Part shown: in pieces, positions 9,570-20,472 of the stretch
How positions within the stretch are numbered: position 1 is the stretch's first letter
Layout: every line of letters begins with the position of its first letter
Origin: Umbilicaria muhlenbergii
Taxonomy: Eukaryota; Ascomycota; Lecanoromycetes; Umbilicariales; Umbilicariaceae
Direction: 5' to 3'
Length of the DNA stretch: 64,000 nt
NCBI GenBank assembly: GCA_000611775.1
Contig: KK106981.1
Span: forward strand, 3,898,668 to 3,962,667
The notes under the pieces: model-generated
The model's database searches: none
What the model was told of the DNA's origin: nothing
Seen by the model: the letters and a program-made list of their open reading frames with translations, nothing else
Translations under genes and position numbers: made by a program

Positions 9570-11225
9570 TTAGAACCTTTGATTGATAGGTGTAGGAAGT
9601 TTGGGCGAGGTCACAGCATCGCGATGGCCAGCCGAGATGGCCTGTATCCTCTGGATCAGGTTGCTTGGATCTCGTTAGCTTGACCCTTGAACCTCTAGTG
9701 ACCGTTGGACTCACTTGACGGGGAGATAAGGGCGGCTCTCCTTGTATATAAGGTCTAGCTTTTCCTGAGCCTGCTCAGAATGAGTCCCGAAGTGGGATCT
9801 AATAATTTCTCTCGACTCTGGCTTCATGGCATTGTACACCTTGTAATTGCACCCATCGAACTGGCAGATCCAAGTATCACCGGGAACTTGGGGTTCATAA
9901 AATGGCAGTGCATGCTGCGTAATTTTAACCGTTGTACGGCGCACTGGCAGCTCCGAAAGAGCGGAGTCTCGCGATAACGTAGTAGCTGGAGATAGCGGAA
10001 CGATATTGGAAGCTTTGTCTGTATCGGCTCCGGTGAAAATCCCATTTGCAGGGGTCGGCGACTCTACGCTATGAGAGTTCTCACTTAAATCGTCCTCATC
10101 GTAATCAGAACGCAGGCTCTGCCGCCGCCCCGCTGCTTTCTTTGACGACTTGCCGCCTGCAGGCCTCAATACCGACTTACGCTTCCGAGTAATGTTACTG
10201 CCCGAGATTTTGGAGCCTCCATCAGTCTCCTCGTCGGGCTTCTCGTCTTGCTTTAGTGGTGTTCGGGGCCGATTACTTGGGCGACAAGCTCGTCGCTTCG
10301 TTCCTCTCGGGCCTTCATCTACTTTGGCCAGTCGAGTTTCCTCCTCAATCTGCCTCTCGATGTCATCTGTATCCACTGCTAGAGCTACCTTTGCCTCAAT
10401 CGCGTGGTATTCATCCTGAAGGGGCAGTCAGCACAGGGTACCGCCGCACATACCTATGGCCACCTACTCGGAATTTGTGTTTTAGGTGACGAAGAACCTG
10501 TGAATCCGACCAGGATAGGTTTTCTTGACCTTCCAACATCGATGTGATGAGGAATTCCCGATGCTGGTAAAAGCCCTCCACGACGTCGCTAGCATCTTCG
10601 CGTCGGCACTTGGGCTGCTTCAGAAACTGCCACATGTGAGTGAAGGAAATGAGCTAGATGGGGATCGTCTGAGAACCCACGCTTCGAAATTGAGCAACGG
10701 CATAACGCTCAAGAGCTTTTGCATTTGCTTGTGGCATGCGGGTTATGGCATTCTTGTACTTGTCGGCCAAAAAATACAACATATTGGTAGCCTCGACCAT
10801 GTCTTCGAAAGTTTCTTCGTACACTTTCACCGGGTCTTTGACCTCAAACCAGCCAGCCTTGCCCGCTGCCCAGAAGCCTGATGTGCCATCATTGTACTGT
10901 GCGTGGGCGTATGCCTCAACATTGTTGATGACTATCGGTTTCCTTCGATAGTATTTCTTGTCACGCACTGCCACGAAAGTCAGTAATGTCGATGATTGAG
11001 GAGGCAGGCGACATTACCGAGATGGATCTGATCCTCGTCGACTTCATCCAGAAAGCCCTCGACCTTCACCGGATGAGTCCTGTGAGCTGCAAGGAGACTT
11101 ACAAGATCGCCCGTGTGTTGGGACGAGATCTTGATCTTCGTCAGACCGAACTCGGGCCACGAATCGGAGTCGCCCTTGATCGCCGCGTGCTTCGGGCGGA
11201 GCACTTTTTCTTCAGCGATTAACAT
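9570..11225 (-). CDS. RFTS-domain, C2H2-type zinc-finger protein (Raf2/DIM-7-like)
   Basis: Five exons fit: 11225-11018, 10967-10681, 10626-10468, 10415-9715 and 9663-9570, giving 482 aa. The last intron is the least certain; reading through it ends the protein at 9711. The N-terminal half matches the replication-foci targeting (RFTS, DNMT1-RFD) fold: EEKVLRPKHAAIKGDSDSWP, YAHAQYNDGTSGFWAAGKAG and MVEATNMLYFLADKYKN. A low-complexity basic middle follows. The C-terminus carries a zinc finger (CQFDGC...HFGTH). RFTS plus a terminal finger without a methyltransferase is the layout of S. pombe Raf2, a CLRC (Clr4-Cul4) subunit, whose Neurospora counterpart is DIM-7. A heterochromatin (H3K9 methylation) role is an inference. 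Confidence 0.75.
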
Positions 11226-11964
11226 GACGCGCCATTTCCCAAAGCACTAAAGGATGCTGGTCTCGGTTGTGGATTCCATCAATGTCACTCCCCGGACGGA
11301 TAATTGTGTGATTGCGTATCCGCTCCCTCCTACCTCTGTGCAGAGACAGAGAGAAAGAGAAAGAGAAAAAGAGTGAGAGAGAAAGGGAAAGGGAACATTT
11401 CCAGGAGGAGGGGTGAGACTGTCACTGGTGAGACGGTCACCCTCAGCCCTGTCGGCTTTGCATGGCAGGTGCGGGGCACTAACGCAATTCAGCATTGACC
11501 TTCGCTTCGCTTTCGGTACTCGTACTCGTACTTTGGATGAGCCTCAGGGCAGCGTCGAGGTCGTCCAGGGGTGAGGGTTGAGCACAGCCCCTGAGCACAG
11601 TCCCTGAGCTGGAAATTGTTCAATCCGCATTTTCATCTCCATCTTCCACCTCGACAACTGCATCTCTCACCAGCCACGGAGTGAAGAGAGTGCGGCTTGC
11701 AAGACAACTGCATCTTCTTGCGTCCTGAGCTTGAGCTTGGGCCTGACGAAAGATGATCTAGCGCACTTCCACGTGCAATCAAGTAGCTGCCCTGCCGCCT
11801 ACTCGTGCAAGCATCTCGGCCGAGTCATATACAAGCGACCTCGTACCTGCCACCTTGCCGATCACCTCCAGCGCATACTGCACGAAGAACACTAGGCGTC
11901 CATTCGTTGCATTGGGACAGCGACTCGTTCAATGAACGCTCCTAGCTTCTTCTTCAGATCAATT
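11226..11964. promoter_or_regulatory. Divergent Raf2-like/PUS4 intergenic region
   Basis: A purine-rich tract (GAGAGAAAGAGAAAGAG type) lies at about 11340-11395, with repeated CTCGTACT/GAGCACAG words around 11515-11605. No gene recognised. Confidence 0.5.
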
Positions 11965-13243
11965 ATGCCCACAGCCAAGCTTGTCGAAGGGGTCTTTGGT
12001 ACCGTCCACCCATCTACCTCCGGGCTCTGCACTGCTGACCTTGCGCTCCTGCCAACTAGCAATCAACAAACCTAAAGGTTCCACTTCTGCTCAAGTAGTT
12101 CGTGAGCTCCAACAAGCCTTCAATCCGTCCAAACTCTTCGCCTCGGCGATCGAAGCTGAAAAGGCGGCAAGGAACAAGTTGAGCGCCAACCAACGCAACC
12201 GCCGAAAAGATAAGCGCGTGCAGGTCAAAATTGGCCATGGAGGCACGTTGGACCCATTGGCGACGGGTGTGCTCATAGCCGGCGTGGGAAACGGAACGAA
12301 GCAGCTGCGGGGGTTTTTGGAATGTACCAAAGCATACGAAACCGTTCTTCTCTTTGGCGCAGCAACAGACACATATGATAGGGAGGGGAAGATTCTCAGC
12401 AAAGCACCTTATACTCATGTTACGCGGGAGGCAGTTGAGAAGGCATTAGCTGACTTCAGGGGAAAGATTATGCAACGACCACCTCTGTATTCCGCCCTGC
12501 ATGTTCAAGGGAAGCGGTTATATGAATATGCCCGAGAAGGTAAGGAGGTTCCTACGGAAATTGTGGAACGCCCGGTCGAGGTGCAAAGTCTCGAGATCGT
12601 AGAGTGGCTGGAAGGTGGAAATCATCCGTTTAAATGGCCAGTGCAGGAGGCGGAGAAGAAAGAGAAATTGGTAGCTGAGAAGGTGCTTCATCTGAAGGAC
12701 ACGTTGGCAAAGAGAGGAACCGGAGATTCAAGTCCCGGTGGAGCCAACGAAGGGACCTTTGTTAGTACCACTGCGAACAAACGTCCTCTGGATGAAAAGG
12801 ATGATTTAGTGTCCGAAAAGGGACCAGAACTGAAACGAGCGAAAGGAGATTCAGGCCTACTCATGTCAGGAGCGCTACAGGCTTCAGATGGTGATGCTTC
12901 CAAGATGAATGAAACAACAGTCATCAACCGCAGCGAATCGCCATCTCCTAACAACGGACCGCCAGCTGTCAGGCTCCGCATGACGGTGACATCTGGATTC
13001 TACGTTCGATCACTATGCCACGATCTTGGCAAAGCCGTTGGCTCGCTGGGCATGATGAGCGAATTGGTTCGGACACGGCAGGGAGAGTTTGAATTATCCA
13101 AGAATGTGCTGGATTATGAGGACCTTGGGAAAGGCGAAGAGGTATGGGGACCCAAGGTCGAAGGCATGCTCGATAACTGGGAACGCAAGCACGGAAGGGG
13201 TGCCAGTGAAAGGCGGAGCAATGAAATGGAGCCAGGATCCTAG
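11965..13243 (+). CDS. PUS4: tRNA pseudouridine-55 synthase, TruB family
   Basis: Exons 11965-11998 and 12060-13243 give 405 aa. The short first exon restores the conserved start: VEGVFAINKPKGSTSAQVV. The catalytic motif GHGGTLDPLATGVL holds the active-site Asp near residue 76. Further TruB motifs are YDREG, KIMQRPPLYSALHVQGKRLY and VTSGFYVRSLCHDLG. The enzyme makes pseudouridine at U55 of tRNA T-loops in cytosol and mitochondria. An insertion of roughly 100 low-complexity, Ser/Lys/Glu-rich residues between YEYAREG and the C-terminal motif is longer than in bacterial TruB but usual in fungi. Starting at 11981 instead would lose the N-terminal motif. Confidence 0.94.
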
Positions 13244-13619
13244 TTCCGGATCTGGCCCCTCCAGAGTCGCCAGTCCGCGCCAGTCCGAGAACATAGACTT
13301 GTACTCTACAAAGGCAAGGCCCCCATCACGGCAGTATGGTCAGTGGCCGCCTTACACGGTTCAAGGCAGATCGAATGATTAATCTCCGACCTATACCTAA
13401 TGATATCCCATGGCAAGCGATGCTTGCTTCCGAACTCCTCTAACATACACTATTTGCAAGTGCCCATAAGGCCGCACGTCCATTCTGAACAACGCCGTCA
13501 CAATGCACCTCTACTCCCAAAATCATCCAACCCTCGCGACAGACCCGACAAGACGCGCACATTTCTGAAAACGCCTTCACCATCTATGGTAAATTCGCCC
13601 GCAGCGACGCCGTACAATC
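13244..13619. other. Convergent 3' intergenic region
   Basis: Lies between PUS4 and the transporter 3' ends. No gene recognised; probably 3' UTRs and terminators. Confidence 0.5.
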
Positions 13620-15244
13620 TCACTTCCTTGTCTCCTCCTCTTGCTCGTTACTCTCATAAGTGACGAAGATGAACGAGAAGAACACAACAGCAGCACCGAG
13701 CCAGTATGCTAGACTTGAATTCTGGGAATTGAGGATCATTTGACCGATTAGCGACAGCGGTATCGTCAAGCTAAGTCCAACGGTGACAACGAGTGGCGAG
13801 GTGAGAAGCATCGCGTACGCCCAGCAAAAATCGGAGATCAAGGATGTGATTGAATTGATCTGTTCCGCTTGGTTAGCAATCGATGATGCTACTCATTCAG
13901 CCATAACATGCACCACTCACCAGCACTATAGCCAGGATTCGTCTTGTTGGGGGTAGCTCGAAGGTTTCAACGCCCGAAAGGTGAAGGACGAAGAAGCCCG
14001 GCCATAGCAATACTACGTTAAAGACTCCCACGAAACCGAAGAACAAGGGCATGTTGACCCTGCCCTCGTCTCCCATCCGTATCTTCATGAGAATCGTGTA
14101 GACACCATAAAGCACAGCGCTGCCGAGGGCGAAAGAATCTCCAATCGCAATTTGCCCCCGAGACTTGTGTGGAAACGACCCTCTGTTCTTGTCGTTACTG
14201 CCAGATAGATCAACGCTCGAAATCAAAACAACGCCCGCCAGGGAAGCGAAGACTCCGAGGAGCTTCTTCAGAGTAAACCTTTCGCCACCAATCACGGCGC
14301 CGACCAGAAGAGTCCAGATGCCTGTGAGAGTCAGCAAGTGACTTGTGTGTAGCAAGGACATAGTTGGACATACTGCTGGTGGAAGTCAATATAGTCGAGC
14401 TAGCCACGGTTGTGTAGTGTAGACACGCCGTGGTGAAGTAATTGGCCTAAAACCTGGCGTCAGCGGTGTCTCATCGTCTGCAGTCTGTCGTGTTTCAATA
14501 CCGCAAACTACAGCACCTGTCAGCTTCATTTCATTATCTTGGAGGAAAGACCATTTGTCTTACCCAAAGCATGCAGAACTCGAGGCTTAGCTTTGCCGTC
14601 TCCCTGACATCCAATGCCGCTTCCGTACCTTCGGGCCAGGCAGGTCCCAACGCTTCGGGAGCAGCCGCTTGACTGCCAAACAGACCGCGGCTACTTCCAG
14701 AGTTTCCACCCCGTAAGACCTCGTCGTACTCATCCGGCTTCAGATAGGCTGGCTCCTCATCACTCATGATTGGTGTATAGCTAGAGGACTCCTTCCTTCC
14801 CCGCCAGACTCTGGTGATTGAACCATTGCTGGCGTAAAGCCGTCTGATGAGGATCACGAAGAGGAATATTGAGAAGAACGAGGTGTTGACGTATGTAACG
14901 AAGTAAGGCTTGGAGTAGGTATTATCCGCGAAGATGGTCTGTAGATTGCGTGTCAGCTGCGTGTGATACGGAACCTGTGAGCATTGACGTCTTACGCTGG
15001 CTAGAAATTGGGATGCAGTCCATAGGAACACAGTAACAAGGAGTAATATGATTCCTAGTGTTCGCCGTGCGACGCCCAGTAAGGATGGCTTAACCGGTAT
15101 GCCTGACCCTGAAAGAGTGTTCTCGGAGGTTGGTGAAGATGTAGACCTCCTCAAGTCCTCAGCCAGGACATGATCTCCCTCGACGTATGGTACAGCAGTA
15201 TCCTCAGCAGCCGCTGGAGGCATTGCAGTAACGGTAGCGCTCAT
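13620..15244 (-). CDS. SLC35F-like membrane transporter (drug/metabolite transporter superfamily)
   Basis: Five exons fit: 15244-14996, 14938-14564, 14446-14374, 14321-13921 and 13859-13620, giving 445 aa (460 if the upstream ATG at 15289 is used). Hydrophobic segments include GIILLLVTVFLWTASQFLAS, FFSIFLFVILI, IWTLLVGAVIGGE, LLGVFASLAGVVLIS, MPLFFGFVGVFNVVLLWPGF and SPLVVTVGLSLTIPLSLIG, about ten in all. TTVASSTILTSTS before the EamA half and the C-terminal layout match the SLC35F5/yeast Thi74-YML018C group, vacuolar or Golgi proteins of uncertain substrate. A ~90-residue hydrophilic Ser/Glu loop follows the second membrane segment. Substrate not predictable. Confidence 0.85.
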
Positions 15245-15869
15245 TGCCACAGAATGTTTAAGGAGGCTTCCACAAAGTCGGCCAGTCAATGGTAGCGACC
15301 GCGGATGGAAGATGACATTTGTATTCGCTCTTCACTGACGGTGGGCAGCACCATGATTACACGTCGGTTTCTTGATCTCAGTCCACACAGCAAGGGGCGC
15401 AGTTGGAAGGTCTTGTGCGGCGTCGGTGACGACGGTGGAGTAGTATGATTGGCTGTTGATCGTTACGTTCATTGCTCCCATCGCGTTAGCGCAAGTCATG
15501 AGCACATATACTTGACATGCGCCGCAGTCACAGCCAGAGTCAGAGTCACAAGCACTTGTGATACCTCGCAGTTTATACGATCATAATATGACAATACTGG
15601 CAGTATTCAGGCAAAACCAATAGCACTGCGCCAGGATCCCTCTCTTCCTGCGTTTTTCAACTCAACCCCAAGTGTGGCGCAAGCCATTGCATTGATCCTA
15701 CCGCCGGCTTGTATATACTGCTATGCCTTGGCCCTTCAAAATAATGTGTATAGACATGAATGTGACGAGACCTGTACATGCTGGAAAAGGTCGCTGGACG
15801 CCAAGAGAACCGTCGCTATTCTGACTATCGATATTACTCCAGGAAGTTGAGAAAAGCCACGGCATGTGG
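15245..15869. other. Intergenic region between the transporter and YPT7
   Basis: Promoter of the transporter and 3' flank of YPT7. It has GTCACAGCCAGAGTCAGAGTC-like short repeats near 15525-15550. No gene seen. Confidence 0.5.
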
Positions 15870-16778
15870 CTAACATGCACAGCCGTCGCGTTCTTTGTCT
15901 AAGTGAATGTCTATCGGGTCCGAGAAATCACCGCTAAACTCTTCTGACTCCTCTTGCGCTAAGGCATTCCTGGCAATGACTGTAGATGTCAAGATTAGCT
16001 TCAGCAATCCGATGAGTGCAGAAGGAGTCCACAAAGACTCACCCTCAAATGCTTGCTCGACGTTGACGGCCTCCTTGGCACTGGTTTCAAAGTATGGAAT
16101 GTTTCCCTTGGACTGACAAAAGGTCATGGCTCTCTTTGAAGATATCATCCTCTTGTTCTCCTCCACATCTATCTTATTGCCAAGGACCACCTAGCCGCAT
16201 ATTAGTTGACGTTTATAACAAGATAGGCAAGAAAGAAGACTTACAAAAGGGAAACTTTCTGGGTCCCGTGGACTTGCTTGTATCAGGAACTCATCGCGCC
16301 AGCTGTCTAAAGTATCGAAACTTTTGGAGTTGTTTACGTCGTAGACAAGAACACAGCAATCGGCACCTCTGTAGAAAGCAACACCTAGCGACTGAAAGCG
16401 CTCTTGCCCAGCAGTATCCCATAGCTGAGCATGGTTTCAGCGACGTATGTAAAGGTCATGCATGGCTTGTACAGACCTGCATTGTCACCAGGCGGTCATC
16501 AACCAACACCTCCTTTGTGAGAAAGTCTGCGCCGATGGTGGCCTTGTAGCTCGCACTGAATTTCTTGTTGACCTAAGTTGACAACGAATCAGTACCTCTG
16601 TGTCGCGACATGCTCTTCCTCCGAGTGGGCGTACATATTGGTTCATTAAGCTCGTCTTCCCAACACCGCTGTCGCCTAGGATAATAACCTTGAAGCCTCG
16701 CATGATTAGGCCACGTGAACTAGTTGGAATGTTTTATTCTTGACACACCTTGAGAAGAACCTTCTTTCTCGAAGCCAT
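15870..16778 (-). CDS. YPT7: Rab7-type small GTPase Ypt7
   Basis: Six exons fit exactly: 16778-16749, 16688-16635, 16572-16477, 16424-16245, 16190-16043 and 15979-15870, giving 205 aa. Motifs: P-loop GDSGVGKT (about 15-22), switch [27 protein letters not shown] (about 124-128), ETSAK, and the prenylation end CAC (CXC type). Sequence identity to fungal Ypt7 is evident throughout ([20 protein letters not shown]). Ypt7 directs homotypic vacuole fusion and late endosome or autophagosome fusion with the vacuole through the HOPS complex. It is head-to-head with ATG16, another autophagy gene. Confidence 0.96.
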
Positions 16779-17367
16779 GCTGCCTGCAAGTGGGACCTGG
16801 AGAGTGGGTCCAACCGGCTGCGATGACTGTGATGGATTTCGGCGCAGGTCCGATGTTGGGTCAAGATCAAGGCTTACCTAGCTATGGTGTAGGTCCCGTG
16901 CGGATTCCGGGTAGGAAAGGTGAGGTCGATGTTGTGGGTATTGATGGTTGGGTGGCATGGGGAGTAGAATACTTACCTTACCTACGGTATCTTACCTTAC
17001 CGCACGAGCGCACCCATGTCATGAGGCTGAGGCAGGCGTAAGGTAATCGTTATCGCCGGACCCGGATCTTGGCGAGCCAGAGAGCGAACAACTTTATGCA
17101 AGCCTTGTGCATCAAGAGCCCCCCACCACAGGTCGGTATTCACTACCGCCATCAAGTATCAGGCATCAAACATTAGACATCAGACATCAGACGTCAGACG
17201 TCAAGCGATGATCCCTCGAGGACTTTACTTCTGTAGAGACATGGAGCTGCCGTTGGACTGACCATCTTGACTTCAGTCTCGCGCGTTGTGTTCTATTGAC
17301 TTGAAACATGCACCCCAGATATTCCAGTCTCCTATCCAAACGTTGGCCTCCGACTTGATCCCACCAC
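16779..17367. promoter_or_regulatory. Shared divergent promoter of YPT7 and ATG16
   Basis: This 589-bp gap separates the start codons of YPT7 (-) and ATG16 (+). It contains TACCTTAC repeats at about 16970-17005 and a 7-bp tandem array ending in two GACGTCA-like words at 17161-17205, ~165 bp before ATG16. No gene supported. Confidence 0.6.
17161..17205 (+). repeat. Degenerate ACATCAG/ACGTCAG tandem array
   Basis: About six copies of a 7-bp unit (CATCAAA, CATTAGA, CATCAGA twice, CGTCAGA, CGTCAAG). The last two create GACGTCA-type sites like those bound by bZIP factors. It lies inside the YPT7/ATG16 promoter. Confidence 0.6.
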
Positions 17368-18097
17368 ATGGCTTCCTGGCGTAGCGAATACATGTCCGCT
17401 CTTGATGAACGTGACAAGCAGGAGAAGGCCGGGCAGGACATTTTCAATGCTTGTTGGGATCAACCCCCCAAATTCCTGACGTCAAAACCACTGACTCGGA
17501 GTTTCTAGATAACAAGCTCGCTGATAGAGCGGCGACCCTCGAGGCCGCTTCATCTACAGAGAGCCCTACGGTAGAAGGCCTCTCGGCCTCCCCACCCCAT
17601 GCCAAAGGACGTACTACAAATACCGCTGATTCGCGGTCGTCCAGTCCTGCGCAGGCTGAGGCGTTAGCAAGGCTGAGGCAGGATCTCACTGAGGCCCAGC
17701 GCACCAAAGGGGAGCAACAGTCGCGCTTGAAGTCGGTCACCGATGAGCTGGAGCGGCTCAAGGTCAAGTCTAGGATGGATACTCAGCGCATCAGCGAACT
17801 CACCACGGAGAAGGCAGGTCTGTTGATGAGGATGAGGGATCGCGACGACGAGCTGAGAGAAAAAGCTAAGCTTTTAGAGGTACTTCGAATCTTGGTAACG
17901 GCACTGCCGTTCACGATACTGATGTCGGCTTGTCGCAGAATGTTCATGATGAGACCGTGTCACTAACTCTACAACTGAACATGGCGGAGGAACGGTCAGG
18001 GAAGCTACAGAGAGAGAACAGGGATTTGGTGGATCGCTGGATGGCACGAATGAGTCAAGAAGCCGATGCGATGAACAACGCCTCCAGGTTTTCTTAA
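17368..18097 (+). CDS. ATG16: Autophagy protein Atg16
   Basis: Exons 17368-17452, 17509-17879 and 17939-18097 give 204 aa, normal for fungal Atg16. The N-terminus [18 protein letters not shown] and [15 protein letters not shown] is the Atg5-binding helix. The rest is a coiled coil ([58 protein letters not shown]) ending [20 protein letters not shown]. Atg16 dimerises through the coil and carries Atg12-Atg5 to the phagophore, where the complex directs Atg8 lipidation. There is no WD40 tail, as expected in fungi. It shares a promoter region with YPT7. Confidence 0.93.
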
Positions 18098-18350
18098 GCC
18101 GTTTCATGGCCGCCTTGCGACCCCAATGAGTCTATGATCTATGGTAGCAGCTGAGGTCCGGTCATGTGTGGGTATAACGAAACGGACCGTACTCCAAAAC
18201 ATGCAGCAGTGTCTGTCCATCTAATGCGGTTTTTCCCAACTCCATCTACCAAGATCTAAATAGGCCCCTTGAGCTAGATCGAAATCCAAAGCTCCGAGGC
18301 GATCTGCGCTTCTCTTGCCGAGTCCGATCAAACCTTCTGGGGTTTCGGAA

Positions 18351-19889
18351 TTACATGTTGTTCTTGTCAACGAAAGATCTAAGCTTAGAGCTATCCTTCT
18401 TGGCCACAAAATAGGTCCCTGCCGCGTCTGTCCAGCTCACTGAGTCAGACCAGTAGCGCTTCGTTTCCACTTCGAGAAGATTGACCGGTGAATTGAGATT
18501 CCTTGACGTGATTTTATGGCCATGAGGTACGAACGATTTCAAAGAGACGATTTGGCATCCCTCTTTCAGGTCGAGAAAGAGATTCATCAAGCCGTTGTTG
18601 AGCTGTGGAGTAAATGCCTGGTTGTTGACCAGGACAACATCAGCTTTTTGTAAAACGCTACCGATGGCCGCACTTTTCAAGAAGTCGCCTCTTTCGAGAT
18701 GAATATCCCCAGCAGCAAGACCCCATAACCGGCATCGCGCCTTGAATTCCTTCTCTTGGAGCTCCGCGAGGTCGCACGCATTATCCATCATCTCGCAGCC
18801 CCAGCTTTCACAGCCAATCTCTAGCGCGGCCTGCAGGACAACGTTCCCTACCCCAGATCCCAAGTCTACGAAGATGTGATCGGACTTCATTCTCGTGTCT
18901 TTGAATATTTTAGATATGAACCTCGGTAGCAGTTCTCCATAGACGTTGTCCGTGCCATTTTCGTATTGCCGCAGGGTGCCAACTCGGGGCGAAACCGTGC
19001 GTGAGTAAGTCTGGGTAAGGACTCTCTCGATCAAGGGCAAATCAAGGCTGTGCAAGCTGTCAAGTATCCTACCAATAACTCCATCCCGCCGTAGCTTCGT
19101 CAGTGCATCGTTCCATTCCGTGATCACCTCCCGAAAGTCATTCTCCGATTGTCGCTGTATCGCCCGCTTGAGCCTCCGCGGATAGCCATGGCTATCATCC
19201 ATGAACTTCTCGCTCTCAGCCGTTGGCAGATAGTTCAGGGCGACGGATTCGATGACCTCTCTAATGTCTTCGAGCGGTCTGAAATCGTCATTCTCGCGTG
19301 GGGTGACCAGCTGAAATCTACAAGCTGTCAGTATCACTGCAGAACTACTCGATGCACTGAGCACACCATACCTCTCTCTGTGCGAGGCTGAGGGATATTG
19401 CAACTCTATCTCGGCGCAGCCCGTCGATTCTCCAAAGGCAGCAACAAACTTGCTGGACTTGTCTACTGATGCGATATCTGCAGCGTGTACCATAGGGAAA
19501 GCTGTGGCATCTGCTTCTGAAAAGGCCTTTTGGCATCGGATCTGGCGTTTTGGGTCCGCCTCTGTCTCAGCACTGGTCTTAGCCCTCTTTCGTGAAGCGC
19601 CCAGCGAAACGTCACTACCACTGTCATCGCTGCTCGTATCGAAGCGCTGCTGTGCTGGTGAGACCCGCTTCCGTGAGTCTTGACGGCGTGGTTTCAGCGA
19701 AGTGGAGGTCGTCCCGTTGCGCTTCAAGCCTTGCGAAGGCCGAGAGTTGTCGATTTTAGATCTTTGTGGGGTGGGAATGAAGCGCTTACGCGGATCAGGA
19801 GCTGTGGAGACGGTCTCTCTTCTGATCTGCGATGTTTGGGGCTTCAGGGCTGTTTGACCTTTTTTCTGGATATGGTCAAAGAAACCCAT
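18351..19889 (-). CDS. DOT1: Histone H3K79 methyltransferase Dot1
   Basis: The whole span is open, but family alignment shows an in-frame 54-nt intron (19371-19318), so exons 19889-19372 and 19317-18351 give 494 aa. The N-terminus is basic and low-complexity ([17 protein letters not shown], then Ser/Arg-rich), as in Dot1 nucleosome-binding regions. The C-terminal half is the catalytic domain: [37 protein letters not shown]-binding motif [17 protein letters not shown], the acidic WGCEMM, and [10 protein letters not shown] in the active-site loop. It methylates H3K79 and shapes silencing and the DNA-damage checkpoint. All expected motifs are intact. Confidence 0.93.
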   Translation of the reverse strand: MGFFDHIQKKGQTALKPQTSQIRRETVSTAPDPRKRFIPTPQRSKIDNSRPSQGLKRNGTTSTSLKPRRQDSRKRVSPAQQRFDTSSDDSGSDVSLGASRKRAKTSAETEADPKRQIRCQKAFSEADATAFPMVHAADIASVDKSSKFVAAFGESTGCAEIELQYPSASHRERYGVLSASSSSAVILTACRFQLVTPRENDDFRPLEDIREVIESVALNYLPTAESEKFMDDSHGYPRRLKRAIQRQSENDFREVITEWNDALTKLRRDGVIGRILDSLHSLDLPLIERVLTQTYSRTVSPRVGTLRQYENGTDNVYGELLPRFISKIFKDTRMKSDHIFVDLGSGVGNVVLQAALEIGCESWGCEMMDNACDLAELQEKEFKARCRLWGLAAGDIHLERGDFLKSAAIGSVLQKADVVLVNNQAFTPQLNNGLMNLFLDLKEGCQIVSLKSFVPHGHKITSRNLNSPVNLLEVETKRYWSDSVSWTDAAGTYFVAKKDSSKLRSFVDKNNM

Positions 19890-20472
19890 GTCACGAGGGC
19901 TTTACACAAATTTGCAGTAATGCATCATTATGTAGCAAAATATAGAAAGAATACTGGGCTCGAAGCAAAGAGCAAAGTCTGTGGCTGGAGCAGTGGAAGC
20001 AGAAGAGGGGGTGGAGGAAATGATAGAGATGGATGATATGTAGGAGAAATGAAGGTGTCGGTGTTGATCGCATGGTTCAGATGCACAAGCATGGGCACAA
20101 ATGCACAAAGTTCTTAGGTTATGCTCGACATCCGAGACAGCGTCGGAGAAGCACCCTTGCAGGTCAGCATCTCTACCCTTCACCTACCGTTGCTCCCGAA
20201 AGACTACAGTCGAGATCCAGCTACGGATGATCACTCGCCATCTGACGAGCAACACAAGGGACAGACTGGTTGATAATAACGGCACAGCGCTATGAAACAT
20301 TGACGTGTCTATAATATGTACAGAGTCAATTGTGCATTCCTACTACTATTTTTACCGTGTCGAACATGATCCTCTATTTCTCATACGCCATGTCTCTATC
20401 CTCCTAAAGCGCCAGTTTTCAGCGCCCTGAGATCCACGCCAGACGACCGTTGCTACAACTTCTATACACATT
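19890..20472. other. Intergenic region downstream of the hydrolase-like gene and upstream of DOT1
   Basis: DOT1 promoter plus the 3' flank of the minus-strand hydrolase-like gene. It has a purine-rich stretch around 19985-20050. No gene seen. Confidence 0.5.

Noticed and set aside
11981-12060. PUS4 start at 11981
   Set aside because: It is in frame with exon 2 only by reading intron sequence. The ATG at 11965 plus splice gives the conserved VEGVFAINKPKG start.
16790-17041. Plus-strand open frame in the YPT7/ATG16 promoter
   Set aside because: Low-complexity, no family similarity, and composed partly of TACCTTAC repeats.
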